Assembly (NCBI GenBank): GCA_963792855.1
Contig: CAWBXZ010000006.1
Coordinates: forward strand, 124,001 to 188,000
Source of the DNA: SG8-40 sp963792855
Lineage (GTDB): Bacteria > Pseudomonadota > Gammaproteobacteria > Burkholderiales > Eutrophovitaceae
Length of the DNA: 64,000 bases
Direction of reading: 5' to 3'
Part shown: positions 9,214-17,173 of the stretch, piece by piece
How the letters are laid out: each line of letters begins with the position of its first letter
Position numbering within the stretch: position 1 is the stretch's first letter
Position numbers and translations under genes: made by a program
Notes under the pieces: model-generated
Told to the model about the DNA's origin: nothing
Database searches by the model: none
Seen by the model: the letters and a program-made list of their open reading frames with translations, nothing else

Positions 9214-11406
9214 ATGACGATTGTCCGTGTCGAACTTGATGTGCCCGTCGCCGGACCTTTTGACTATGAAGCGGGCCATGTCGATGTGGGTGTCGGCGCG
9301 CTGGTTGCGGTCCCTTTTGGTCGCCGCCGCCTGGTCGGCGTCGTTACCGCGCTGGCACAGACCAGCGCGGTCGACCAAACGCGCTTGAAGCGCGTCGAAC
9401 GCGTGCTGCCGGTGGATCCCCTGCCGGCCTCCAGTCTCTCGCTCGCAGCGTTTTGTGCGGACTATTACCGGCACCCGCTCGGCCAGGTGCTGAGCGTCGC
9501 TCTTCCAACAATGCTGCGAAAACCCGATTACGGAAAGCGCGTGCGTACCTGGGAGTACTCGCTCTGCAAGGAAGGCCTGGCTCACCTCGAAGACAGCATC
9601 AGTCCAAGGGCAACGGGGCAGAGAAGACTGTTGCGGGCACTGGCCGAAGGTCATGCCGTCGACAGCGTGCAGGCGCGGCTGATCTATCCCGGGGCGGCAC
9701 GGGTGTTGCGCGAGTGGGAAGAAAAAGGCTGGGTCGAACGTCGCGCTGCCCGTGCGCTCCCGGGGGGCGCGCAGCCCATCCGAAGCAGGGAATCGACGGT
9801 TACGCCGGCATTGACTGATGAACAGCGTCAGGCGATAGGCGCCATCGGAGAGTCATTCGGACGCTATGTTCCATGGCTGCTGCATGGTGTGACCGGCAGC
9901 GGCAAGACAGAGGTTTACCTGTCCCTGATCGAGCAGGCTGCCGCAAGCGGGAAGCAGACCCTGCTGCTGGTGCCGGAGATCAATCTCACGCCGCAACTCG
10001 AAGCGCACGTCCAGGGAAGATTTCCACACCTCGAACTGGTAAGTCTGCATAGCGGGTTGGCTGAAGGCGAGCGGCTGGCGCGATGGCAGAAAGCCCGGGG
10101 CGGCCAGGCGTCCATTGTGTTGGGAACGCGTCTGGCGGTATTCACTCCTTTGCCGCGACCTGGTTTGGTCATAGTCGACGAAGAGCATGACCTGTCTTAC
10201 AAACAGGCCGAGGGTCTGAGATACCATGCGCGCGACCTCGCCGTGTACGTTGCGAAATGCGCCGGCATACCGGTAGTACTCGGTTCCGCCACACCATCGT
10301 TGGAGACCTATGCCAATGCGCTCGAGGGGCGTTACCAGATGGCAGAACTCAGGCAGCGACCGGTTGCGATGGCGCCTGCGGTCGAATTCATCGACGTGCG
10401 CGGGCAGCAACTCAGCCACGGCCTGTCTGATGCGGCTATTGCTGCTGTCAGGCATTGCGTAAGCCGTGGCGAACAGAGCCTCATCTATATCAATCGCCGC
10501 GGCTTCGCGCCGGTAATGCTATGCCATGCCTGTGGCTGGATGGCCGAGTGTCTGCGATGCTCGGCCAGGTTGACCCTGCATTCCCGGTCGTCGAAACTGA
10601 GATGCCATTACTGTGGCCACGAAGAACCGGTTGTCTCTGTCTGCCCTACGTGCGGCAATCAGGACTTGCATGGCCTGGGTCAGGGAACACAGCGGGTCGA
10701 AGAGGCTTTGCAAGCGCTCGTTCCCGCAGCGCGTGTGCTACGGGTCGACAGCGACAGTACGCGGCGGCGCGGTGCGTTTGCCCGGATGCGAGAGCAGATC
10801 CATGACGAAGAAGTAGACGTTCTGGTGGGAACCCAGATGCTTGCGAAGGGCCATGACTTTCCGAAGCTTACGCTGGTGGTGATTCTCGGCGCGGACCATG
10901 CGTTATACAGCAGTGACTTCCGCGCCGCGGAAAGGCTTTTCCAGCAACTGATGCAAGTCGCGGGGCGGGCCGGCCGCAGTGACCGGCCCGGCCATGTGCT
11001 CATCCAGACCGAATTCCCGGATCATCTGGTCTACCGGGCCCTGGCGCGCCAGGACTTCGCCGCTTTTGCCGAGAATCTCCTGACTGAACGACGCAACAGT
11101 GGCTTTCCTCCCTATGTTTATCAGGCAGTGTTGCGTGCAGAAGCGCATCGCGAGGAGGACATGTGGTCGTTGCTTCGCAACGCTGCCAGCAAAGGAGCGA
11201 GTGTCGCCGCGAGCGACATTACGATCTATGACTGCGTGCCGGCGCCGGTTTTCCGGATAGCCGGACGGTTTCGCGGGCAGTTGCTGATCCAGGCCTACAG
11301 CAGGAAGGCATTGCGCCAGTTTCTGGCAAGCTGGCATCCGTTGTTGCGAGAGGGCAAGGCCAGTGCGGCGCGTTGGGTAATCGATGTGGATCCGGTTGAG
11401 TTGTAG
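9214..11406 (+). CDS. priA: Primosomal protein N', replication restart helicase
   Basis: PriA (730 residues) recognises stalled forks and reloads the replisome. Domains in order: an N-terminal 3'-DNA-binding domain, a winged helix region, a superfamily-2 helicase core with Walker A GVTGSGKTEVY at about residues 226-236 and the DEEH box at about 322, then a zinc-binding insertion with paired cysteines (CHACGW, CLRC, CHYCG, CPTCG) around residues 438-482, and the helicase motif VAGRAGRSDRPG. ATG at 9214 is preceded by GCGGGAACC; weak but the N-terminus matches the family. Downstream argS has its own -10 element. Confidence 0.96.
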   Translation: MTIVRVELDVPVAGPFDYEAGHVDVGVGALVAVPFGRRRLVGVVTALAQTSAVDQTRLKRVERVLPVDPLPASSLSLAAFCADYYRHPLGQVLSVALPTMLRKPDYGKRVRTWEYSLCKEGLAHLEDSISPRATGQRRLLRALAEGHAVDSVQARLIYPGAARVLREWEEKGWVERRAARALPGGAQPIRSRESTVTPALTDEQRQAIGAIGESFGRYVPWLLHGVTGSGKTEVYLSLIEQAAASGKQTLLLVPEINLTPQLEAHVQGRFPHLELVSLHSGLAEGERLARWQKARGGQASIVLGTRLAVFTPLPRPGLVIVDEEHDLSYKQAEGLRYHARDLAVYVAKCAGIPVVLGSATPSLETYANALEGRYQMAELRQRPVAMAPAVEFIDVRGQQLSHGLSDAAIAAVRHCVSRGEQSLIYINRRGFAPVMLCHACGWMAECLRCSARLTLHSRSSKLRCHYCGHEEPVVSVCPTCGNQDLHGLGQGTQRVEEALQALVPAARVLRVDSDSTRRRGAFARMREQIHDEEVDVLVGTQMLAKGHDFPKLTLVVILGADHALYSSDFRAAERLFQQLMQVAGRAGRSDRPGHVLIQTEFPDHLVYRALARQDFAAFAENLLTERRNSGFPPYVYQAVLRAEAHREEDMWSLLRNAASKGASVAASDITIYDCVPAPVFRIAGRFRGQLLIQAYSRKALRQFLASWHPLLREGKASAARWVIDVDPVEL

Positions 11407-11433
11407 TTGCACGTGAACCGGGACGTGAGCCGA

Positions 11434-11439
11434 TATAAT
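11434..11439 (+). promoter_or_regulatory. Consensus -10 element ahead of argS
   Basis: A perfect TATAAT lies 34 bp before the argS ATG, just after the priA stop. No well-spaced -35 is present (TTGCAC at 11407 is 21 bp away), so strength is uncertain. Confidence 0.45.
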
Positions 11440-11473
11440 CGCGACTTCTTTCGATCACCCTGACCATCATCAG

Positions 11474-13213
11474 ATGCATTCCGCGATTCATTTGCGCGCC
11501 CAGCTGCTCGACTTGTTGCAGTCGGCGCTGACTAACAGCCAGTTGGGGGCGCCTGAAGTCCACCTGATGCTGGAGCGGCCGAAAGCCGCGGGACATGGCG
11601 AATACGCCTGTAACGTTGCCATGCAACTGGCAAAACCGCTGCGGCGCAGCCCACGCGAAATCGCCCAACGTATCGTCGACGCCCTGCCTGAATCACCGTT
11701 GCTGAAAAAGGCGGAGGTCGCTGGTGCTGGTTTCATCAACCTGTTTCTGGATGTCTCGGTTCGCCAGCAGGTTGTGCCCGACATACTCAACACCGGGTCT
11801 GCCTATGGCCGCTCCGCGCTCGGCAACGGCAAGAAAGTCCAGGTTGAGTTCGTATCTGCCAACCCTACCGGTCCGCTTCACGTCGGTCATGGGCGGGGAG
11901 CAGCCTACGGGGCGAGCCTGGCGAACATACTGGAGGCGGCCGGATATGCCGTCACGCGCGAGTATTACGTCAACGACGCCGGCCGCCAGATGGACATCCT
12001 GGCGCTGTCGACCTGGCTGCGTTATCTGCAGATGGAAGGCCAGACCCTGTCATTTCCGGCGAATGCCTATCAGGGCGATTATGTGCGCGACATGGCGAAC
12101 GCAATCCGTCAACAGCATGGGGGGCGCTATGTTCACGAGAGTGCGCTGCTTTACTCTGACGCATCGTCGTCTGCTACAGACGCAGAAACGCATCTTGATG
12201 CACTGATAGACGAGGCCAAAACGCTGCTGGGGCCCGACTATGCCTACATTCACGACTTTGTCCTGACCGAGCAGCTTGGCGACTGCCGCAATGACTTGCT
12301 CGAGTTTGGCGTTGAATTCGATGTCTGGTATTCGGAAAAGTCACTTTTCGACGCTGGCCTGGTGGCACAGGCAATGCAACGTCTTGAAGGCGAAGGCCAT
12401 CTTTATCAGCAAGACGGCGCGGTGTGGTTTCGGTCAAGCGCGTTTGGCGACGAAAAAGACCGGGTCGTGCAGCGGGATAACGGCCAGTACACGTATTTTG
12501 CGTCGGATATCGCCTACCACGTCAATAAACTCGAACGCGGTTTCGAGCAACTGATCGACGTCTGGGGCGCAGACCATCATGGTTACATAGCGAGGGTCAA
12601 GGGTGCGTTGGAGGCGATGGGCCGGGAACCGGATCGGCTTACGGTGGCTCTCGTCCAGTTTGCGGTCCTGTATCGCGGCGGTCAGAAAGTTGCCATGTCG
12701 ACGCGTTCCGGAGAATTTGTCACCCTGCGCCAGCTGCGTCAGGAAGTCGGCAATGATGCTGCGCGTTTCTTCTACGTCCTGCGCAAGAGTGACCAGCATC
12801 TTGATTTCGATCTCGATCTCGCAAAGTCACAGAGTAACGAGAACCCCGTTTACTACATTCAGTATGCCCATGCGCGCTGTTCGAGCATTCTCGAGAAATG
12901 GGCTGGTGACACGGATACCCTTGTCAACGCTGATCCCACCCTGCTCGTTGAAGACAGCGAGGTGGCTTGTATGCAAAAACTTCTGGATTTGCCTGAAGTG
13001 ATTGAGTCCGCGGCGCGAGACCTTGCGCCGCATATCCTCGCTTTCTATCTGAGAGAACTGGCAGCGGAGTTTCATAGTTACTATAACGCCACGCCCATTC
13101 TCAATAGCGACGAGGCGGTGCGCGAGGCGCGGCTGTCACTGGTCGCGAGCATCAGGCAGGTATTGCGCAACGGTCTGGCGCTGCTCGGGGTAAGCGCACC
13201 GGATAAGATGTAG
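11474..13213 (+). CDS. argS: Arginyl-tRNA synthetase
   Basis: Class-I aminoacyl-tRNA synthetase (579 residues) charging tRNA-Arg. The N-terminal Add1 domain is followed by the ATP-binding signature SANPTGPLHVGHGRGA (HVGH, about residues 126-141), a VAMSTRSGE loop at about 404 in place of KMSKS, which is normal for ArgRS, and the all-alpha DALR anticodon-binding domain at the C-terminus. Length is typical. It heads an apparent operon argS-SPOR-dsbA-dsbA2-SDR with short gaps. Confidence 0.97.
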   Translation: MHSAIHLRAQLLDLLQSALTNSQLGAPEVHLMLERPKAAGHGEYACNVAMQLAKPLRRSPREIAQRIVDALPESPLLKKAEVAGAGFINLFLDVSVRQQVVPDILNTGSAYGRSALGNGKKVQVEFVSANPTGPLHVGHGRGAAYGASLANILEAAGYAVTREYYVNDAGRQMDILALSTWLRYLQMEGQTLSFPANAYQGDYVRDMANAIRQQHGGRYVHESALLYSDASSSATDAETHLDALIDEAKTLLGPDYAYIHDFVLTEQLGDCRNDLLEFGVEFDVWYSEKSLFDAGLVAQAMQRLEGEGHLYQQDGAVWFRSSAFGDEKDRVVQRDNGQYTYFASDIAYHVNKLERGFEQLIDVWGADHHGYIARVKGALEAMGREPDRLTVALVQFAVLYRGGQKVAMSTRSGEFVTLRQLRQEVGNDAARFFYVLRKSDQHLDFDLDLAKSQSNENPVYYIQYAHARCSSILEKWAGDTDTLVNADPTLLVEDSEVACMQKLLDLPEVIESAARDLAPHILAFYLRELAAEFHSYYNATPILNSDEAVREARLSLVASIRQVLRNGLALLGVSAPDKM

Positions 13214-13222
13214 ACTTCAAGC

Positions 13223-13783
13223 ATGAGCCGCGACTATAGAAAGAAAAGCAAGAGCCCGGGCGGCGGTCGGCCGATGAGTGTTGGTATCCTGATCGGACTG
13301 CTCCTGGGTTTGGTGATGGCAATTGGGGTGGCTCTGTATATCAACAGGGGACCGAGCCCGTTTGTAGACAAAGGTAACCCGGTGCCGGTGACACCCGGCC
13401 CGATGTCGGCAAAGAAAGAAACCGCCAAGCAAGAGCCGGAAGAGATCAAGCTTGAGTTCGATTTCTACAAGATTTTGCCAGGATGGGAAGAAGCCGTTAC
13501 CGACCGGCAATTCAAGCGGCCGAGTTCGACCGGAAACAAGGAAATCTATTTCCTTCAGGTCGCAGCGTTTCCCAAGCCCGCCGATGCGGACAATCTGAAA
13601 GCCCGTCTTGCGCTCTCCGGCATAGAGTCAAAGATCCAGACGGCTGAACTGCCCGACGGCAGCATCTGGCACCGCGTCAGGGTTGGGCCGTTCGTCGACC
13701 AGAATGAACTTAATGAATCGCGTCAGGCTCTGAAAGGACTGAACCTTGAAGCGAATCTGATCAAGGTGCGTCAACCGGGCTAG
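13223..13783 (+). CDS. SPOR-domain membrane protein (FtsN-like)
   Basis: A 186-residue bitopic protein. A basic N-terminus (RDYRKKSKS) precedes one transmembrane helix at roughly residues 18-38, a Pro/Lys-rich periplasmic linker and a C-terminal SPOR domain (from about residue 105, starting FLQVAAF and ending in VRVGPF..). SPOR domains bind denuded septal peptidoglycan, so a role in division is likely. The position directly after argS is where many proteobacteria keep ftsN or an FtsN-like gene, but the protein is shorter than E. coli FtsN and the essential FtsN core region cannot be verified by eye. Confidence 0.85.
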   Translation: MSRDYRKKSKSPGGGRPMSVGILIGLLLGLVMAIGVALYINRGPSPFVDKGNPVPVTPGPMSAKKETAKQEPEEIKLEFDFYKILPGWEEAVTDRQFKRPSSTGNKEIYFLQVAAFPKPADADNLKARLALSGIESKIQTAELPDGSIWHRVRVGPFVDQNELNESRQALKGLNLEANLIKVRQPG

Positions 13784-13815
13784 TGAATCACGGAAACACA
13801 CTAGAGAGAAAGAAT

Positions 13816-14448
13816 ATGAAAAGACTGATTGCGTTTGTAGCAGCATTGATTGTTTCAACCAGCGTTTTCGGCCAGGGTGCGCCCGTGGCGGGCAAGGAGT
13901 ATCGGCTGATCGATCCGCCGCAGCCGGTTTCGGGTAATCAGGTCGAGGTGCTCGAATTTTTCAGCTACATTTGTCCCCATTGCGATGAATTCGAGCCCTT
14001 GTTGAATAGCTGGTTGGCGAGCAAACCCGAGGGCGTGAAATTCAGTCATGTGCCGGCAGTATTCAACCAGCGCATGGTTCCGTACGCCAAGCTGTATTAC
14101 ACGCTGGAGGAAACCGGCCAGTTGCCGAAATTGCACTCCAAGGTCTATGACGCGATCCACCGGCAGGGAAACAGCCTTGCGGACCGCGATGCGATCATGA
14201 AATGGGCGGCGGCGCAGAATGTCGACATGAAGCAATTTGAGGATGTCTACGATTCGTTCAGTGTCGGCAACAAGGTTCAGCGAGCCATGCAGCTCGCACG
14301 TAATTTTCGAATTCCGGGAACACCTTACGTGATCGTCAATGGCAAGTATCTGACGGGCCCGGGCATGACAATGAGGCCCGACGGTCGCGGTGTCGACGCG
14401 CAACGTTTCGTGGTCGTGCTGAATACGCTGATCGAGATGGAGCGCTAG
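13816..14448 (+). CDS. dsbA: Thiol:disulfide interchange protein DsbA
   Basis: Periplasmic oxidase of 210 residues that introduces disulfides into exported proteins. Cleavable signal peptide at residues 1-19 (KRLIAFVAALIVSTSVFG), then the thioredoxin-like fold with the classic active site CPHC at residues 53-56 and the cis-proline loop GTPYVIVNGKYL near the C-terminus. ATG 13816 is chosen over the upstream in-frame start because AGAGAGAAAG lies just before it and it begins the signal peptide. Its reoxidising partner DsbB is encoded at 38.4 kb. A second DsbA-like gene follows immediately. Confidence 0.95.
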   Translation: MKRLIAFVAALIVSTSVFGQGAPVAGKEYRLIDPPQPVSGNQVEVLEFFSYICPHCDEFEPLLNSWLASKPEGVKFSHVPAVFNQRMVPYAKLYYTLEETGQLPKLHSKVYDAIHRQGNSLADRDAIMKWAAAQNVDMKQFEDVYDSFSVGNKVQRAMQLARNFRIPGTPYVIVNGKYLTGPGMTMRPDGRGVDAQRFVVVLNTLIEMER

Positions 14449-14483
14449 TCTTAACAGCGATCCGACCCCTCGCCTGGGTTCGC

Positions 14484-15116
14484 GTGAACTGGCGGGTTGC
14501 TTTTTTCGTCTGCCTGCTTGTGCTGTCGGGCACGGCAGCAGGAGAGTTGATCGAAGGCCGGGACTATGTGCAGATTGACTCGGTTCCGGCCGGTACGGGT
14601 CACCGTATCGAGGTCATCGAGTTCTTCTTCTATGGCTGTGAATCCTGTTATCGAATCGAGCCGGCGTTACGCGACTGGGTGTTGCAGCGTGAGGCACTCA
14701 TCGACTTCAAACTGATGCCGGCATTGCGTCGCAGTGCGTGGATACCCCTGAGTGATCTGTTTTTCTCGCTTCACGCGCTGGGCGTGCTGCCGCGGCTTCA
14801 TGACCAGGTTTATGTTGCGATTCATGAGCAGGGACGGCATCTTTCGTCAAGGCGCGAACAGATCAAATGGGCGGCGGAGAACGGCATCGATGAAACGGTC
14901 TTTGAGAACACTCTGGAATCAGACGCCACAGCGATTGCAACACAGCGGGCCAGAGACGCCACGGTCGCTTACGGCATAAGTGTTACGCCGTCAATTGTCA
15001 TTGATGGACGCTATCTCACTACGGGTGCAATGATCGGCAACGCGTCGCGGCTGTCGCCGGTGCTCGATCAGTTGCTTGAGTTGGCAACCGCCGCGCGCAG
15101 CAGTATCGCCCGGTGA
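14484..15116 (+). CDS. DsbA-family oxidoreductase with CESC active site
   Basis: A 210-residue paralogue of the preceding DsbA. Signal peptide at residues 1-19, thioredoxin/DsbA fold with FFFYGCESCYRIEP: the CXXC is C-E-S-C (residues 52-55) rather than CPHC, and the cis-proline loop is VTPSIVIDGRYL. Replacing Pro-His by Glu-Ser should make it much less oxidising than DsbA, so it may be a specialised oxidase, isomerase or reductase; this is inference. Start is GTG at 14484, 35 bp after dsbA. Its end overlaps the GTG start of the SDR gene by four bases. Confidence 0.88.
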   Translation: MNWRVAFFVCLLVLSGTAAGELIEGRDYVQIDSVPAGTGHRIEVIEFFFYGCESCYRIEPALRDWVLQREALIDFKLMPALRRSAWIPLSDLFFSLHALGVLPRLHDQVYVAIHEQGRHLSSRREQIKWAAENGIDETVFENTLESDATAIATQRARDATVAYGISVTPSIVIDGRYLTTGAMIGNASRLSPVLDQLLELATAARSSIAR

Positions 15117-15886
15117 ACAGGCCGAAAAGTGTTGTTATCACCGGTGCGTCGAGTGGCATTGGGCGGGCGCTTGCGATCGAATACGCCCGGCGCGGTGCAA
15201 CGTTGTGCTTGATTGCACGGCGATCGCAATTGCTTGAAGAACTGGCTGCCACGCTGCCGGTCGCTTCATATCGCTATCCTGTTGATGTTCGCGATGCCGG
15301 CGCCCTGAGCGAAGCGGGAAAGGATTTCGTCGACCGTGTAGGCTGCCCGGACATCGTTATCGCCGGAGCGGGCGTCTCCGCGGGAACCTTGACTGCAGAT
15401 CCGGCCGACAGCAGTGTTTTTGAAGAGATATTGTCCACAAACGTGACCGGAATGATGCGCACGTTCCAACCTTTCGTTGATCTGATGCGCATTCAGCGAC
15501 GCGGTGTTCTGGCAGGCATTGCCAGTGTTGCGGGATTTCGCGGGCTACCGGGTGCATCGGCATATTGCGCATCGAAATCAGCCGCCATTACCTATCTGGA
15601 AAGTCTGCGTCTCGAAATGCGCGAGCATGGCGTCCGGGTCGTGACCATTTGTCCGGGATATGTCGCTACGCCAATGACCGCGGTGAATCCCTATCCCATG
15701 CCTTTTATGATGGAAGCTGACCGGGCCGCGCGCGCCATTGCCGACGCCATTGCCAGTAGCAAGCGTTTCCATGTGCTGCCATGGCAGATGGCACTCCTTG
15801 GATGGGTGCTGCGGCACCTGCCGCGTTCCATCTACGACGCGGCGTTCATTCGCGCGCCACGAAAGCCGCGCCGCAGCAAGGACTGA
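15113..15886 (+). CDS. Short-chain dehydrogenase/reductase
   Basis: Classical SDR of 257 residues. NAD(P)-binding glycine motif TGASSGIG at residues 10-17, a D-x-R-D segment (VDVRDAG) after beta-4, a catalytic Ser in the IASVAGFRG strand, and the YxxxK pair in SAYCASKSA at about residue 155. The C-terminal extension (LLGWVLRHLPRS) is typical of membrane-associated lipid or sterol-type SDRs. The substrate cannot be read from sequence. GTG start overlaps the previous stop, so it is co-translated with the DsbA-like protein. Confidence 0.88.
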   Translation: MNRPKSVVITGASSGIGRALAIEYARRGATLCLIARRSQLLEELAATLPVASYRYPVDVRDAGALSEAGKDFVDRVGCPDIVIAGAGVSAGTLTADPADSSVFEEILSTNVTGMMRTFQPFVDLMRIQRRGVLAGIASVAGFRGLPGASAYCASKSAAITYLESLRLEMREHGVRVVTICPGYVATPMTAVNPYPMPFMMEADRAARAIADAIASSKRFHVLPWQMALLGWVLRHLPRSIYDAAFIRAPRKPRRSKD

Positions 15887-15941
15887 ACGCGCTCAGAATA
15901 CGCAAGAGCTATTGTCAGTCGGCGGGCAATCGCGGCTTCTG

Positions 15942-16604
15942 TCAGAACGCCATGCCCAGCACGGCGCCGAGCTCGGCGAGTGCTGCGTCGGGGTCGGTTA
16001 CCTTGATGGTGCGCATTCCCATTGACCGGGCGGGCTTGAGATTGGTCCCCAGATCGTCTAGAAATACCGCTTCCGCGGGCTCGATGGACAAGCGATTGCA
16101 AGCCAGTTCAAAGAACGCTTTCTCGGGCTTGCGTGCGCCGATCTTTGACGACTCAATCACCTGATCGAACAGCGCCAGGGCATCACGCCACTCGCGATCC
16201 CTTGCCGCGTCGCTCGCCAGGTTCGTCGAAGCCCTGAGCGCCTCGCGGTTACGAAAATTGTTTGTCAGGCAGGCGGTGATGAAACGGCCACGGCAACGCT
16301 GCACCGCCTTGATCATGCGCGGGCGAACCTGTCCATAGACGAGCTCGACCACTTCCAGCCCACGAACATCATGCCCTGCATTGCGCGCTTCCTGCGCGAA
16401 TGCCTCGTCGAATGCTTCTGCGGTCAGCTCGCCGCGCTCGAAACGCGCCCAGGCATTGTCGTCTGCGTTGCTGCGATTGATGTTCTGGATAAATCCGTCC
16501 GGCAGCCCGCGTTGCCGTTCAAAGCGGCGGAAGGCCTCAAACGGGCTCGTCGTGATGACACCGCCGAAGTCAAACAGTACCGCGCGAATGGGTGTGTTTT
16601 TCAA
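15942..16604 (-). CDS. HAD-family hydrolase (subfamily IA)
   Basis: A 220-residue haloacid-dehalogenase-like phosphatase. Motif I is VLFDFGGVIT, with the nucleophile Asp but Gly two residues on, as in the YihX/epoxide-hydrolase-N group; motif II is CLTNN, the motif III Lys lies in GARKPEKAFF and motif IV is VFLDDLGTNL. Probably a small-molecule phosphatase (sugar phosphate), substrate unknown. The start is a TTG six bases past the stop of the TPR gene, with TAGGCAGG upstream; no ATG is available near, so the start is less certain than the gene. Confidence 0.85.
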   Translation of the reverse strand: MKNTPIRAVLFDFGGVITTSPFEAFRRFERQRGLPDGFIQNINRSNADDNAWARFERGELTAEAFDEAFAQEARNAGHDVRGLEVVELVYGQVRPRMIKAVQRCRGRFITACLTNNFRNREALRASTNLASDAARDREWRDALALFDQVIESSKIGARKPEKAFFELACNRLSIEPAEAVFLDDLGTNLKPARSMGMRTIKVTDPDAALAELGAVLGMAF

Positions 16605-16610
16605 ACCTGC

Positions 16611-17081
16611 CTACTGTGTCTTGAATGCATCGACAGCGCGCTTGAGTTCCTTGTATTCCTCGCACGGGATCGGCGTGCATAATCTTGCCAGTTCCGCGAG
16701 ATGCTGTTCCGCGCCGCTGAGGTCGTTCTTCATCAGGTAGGCCTCGCCCAGATACTCGTGTGTTGGCTTGTGGGACGGATCGATTTCGAGTGCGCGCTCG
16801 TAATGCCGGAATGCCGCGTCCAGATTTCCCGACTGGCGATAGGCATAACCGAGAAAATTGTGGGTGTCTGCACTGTCCGGATACGCCTCGGCGGTCTTGC
16901 TGAGGGCGTCGATTGCCTTCGTCCAGTCGCCCGATTCTATAGCGGCTTTGCCTTCCACAAACCCGGGATCATCGGTGGCCGAGTCATCGGTATCGCCCAG
17001 ATTTGCCGATGCGATTGACCCGATCAGGCACAGCGACAGGACAGCGATGCCTTCGAAAAGATGGCGTTTGATTCGGGACAT
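16611..17081 (-). CDS. Secreted tetratricopeptide-repeat protein
   Basis: A 156-residue protein with a signal peptide (residues 1-26, ending near IASANL) and about three TPR units (GDWTKAIDALSK, ADTHNFLGYAYRQSGN, PTHEYLGEAYLMKND). ATG at 17081 is preceded by a strong AGGAGGAGA site, so I reject the longer open frame to 17144. The C-terminus has a Cys pair (LCTPIPCEEY) that could form a disulfide in the periplasm. TPR proteins scaffold other proteins; the partner is unknown. It lies in tandem with the HAD gene. Confidence 0.85.
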   Translation of the reverse strand: MSRIKRHLFEGIAVLSLCLIGSIASANLGDTDDSATDDPGFVEGKAAIESGDWTKAIDALSKTAEAYPDSADTHNFLGYAYRQSGNLDAAFRHYERALEIDPSHKPTHEYLGEAYLMKNDLSGAEQHLAELARLCTPIPCEEYKELKRAVDAFKTQ

Positions 17082-17173
17082 GAGTTCTCCTCCTGTTTGT
17101 TTGGCAGCCGCATCGCCCTGCGACGCGGCCGACCCGCCCTGCAAACAGCCGCCGGAGAAGTCCTGGTGGCTGC

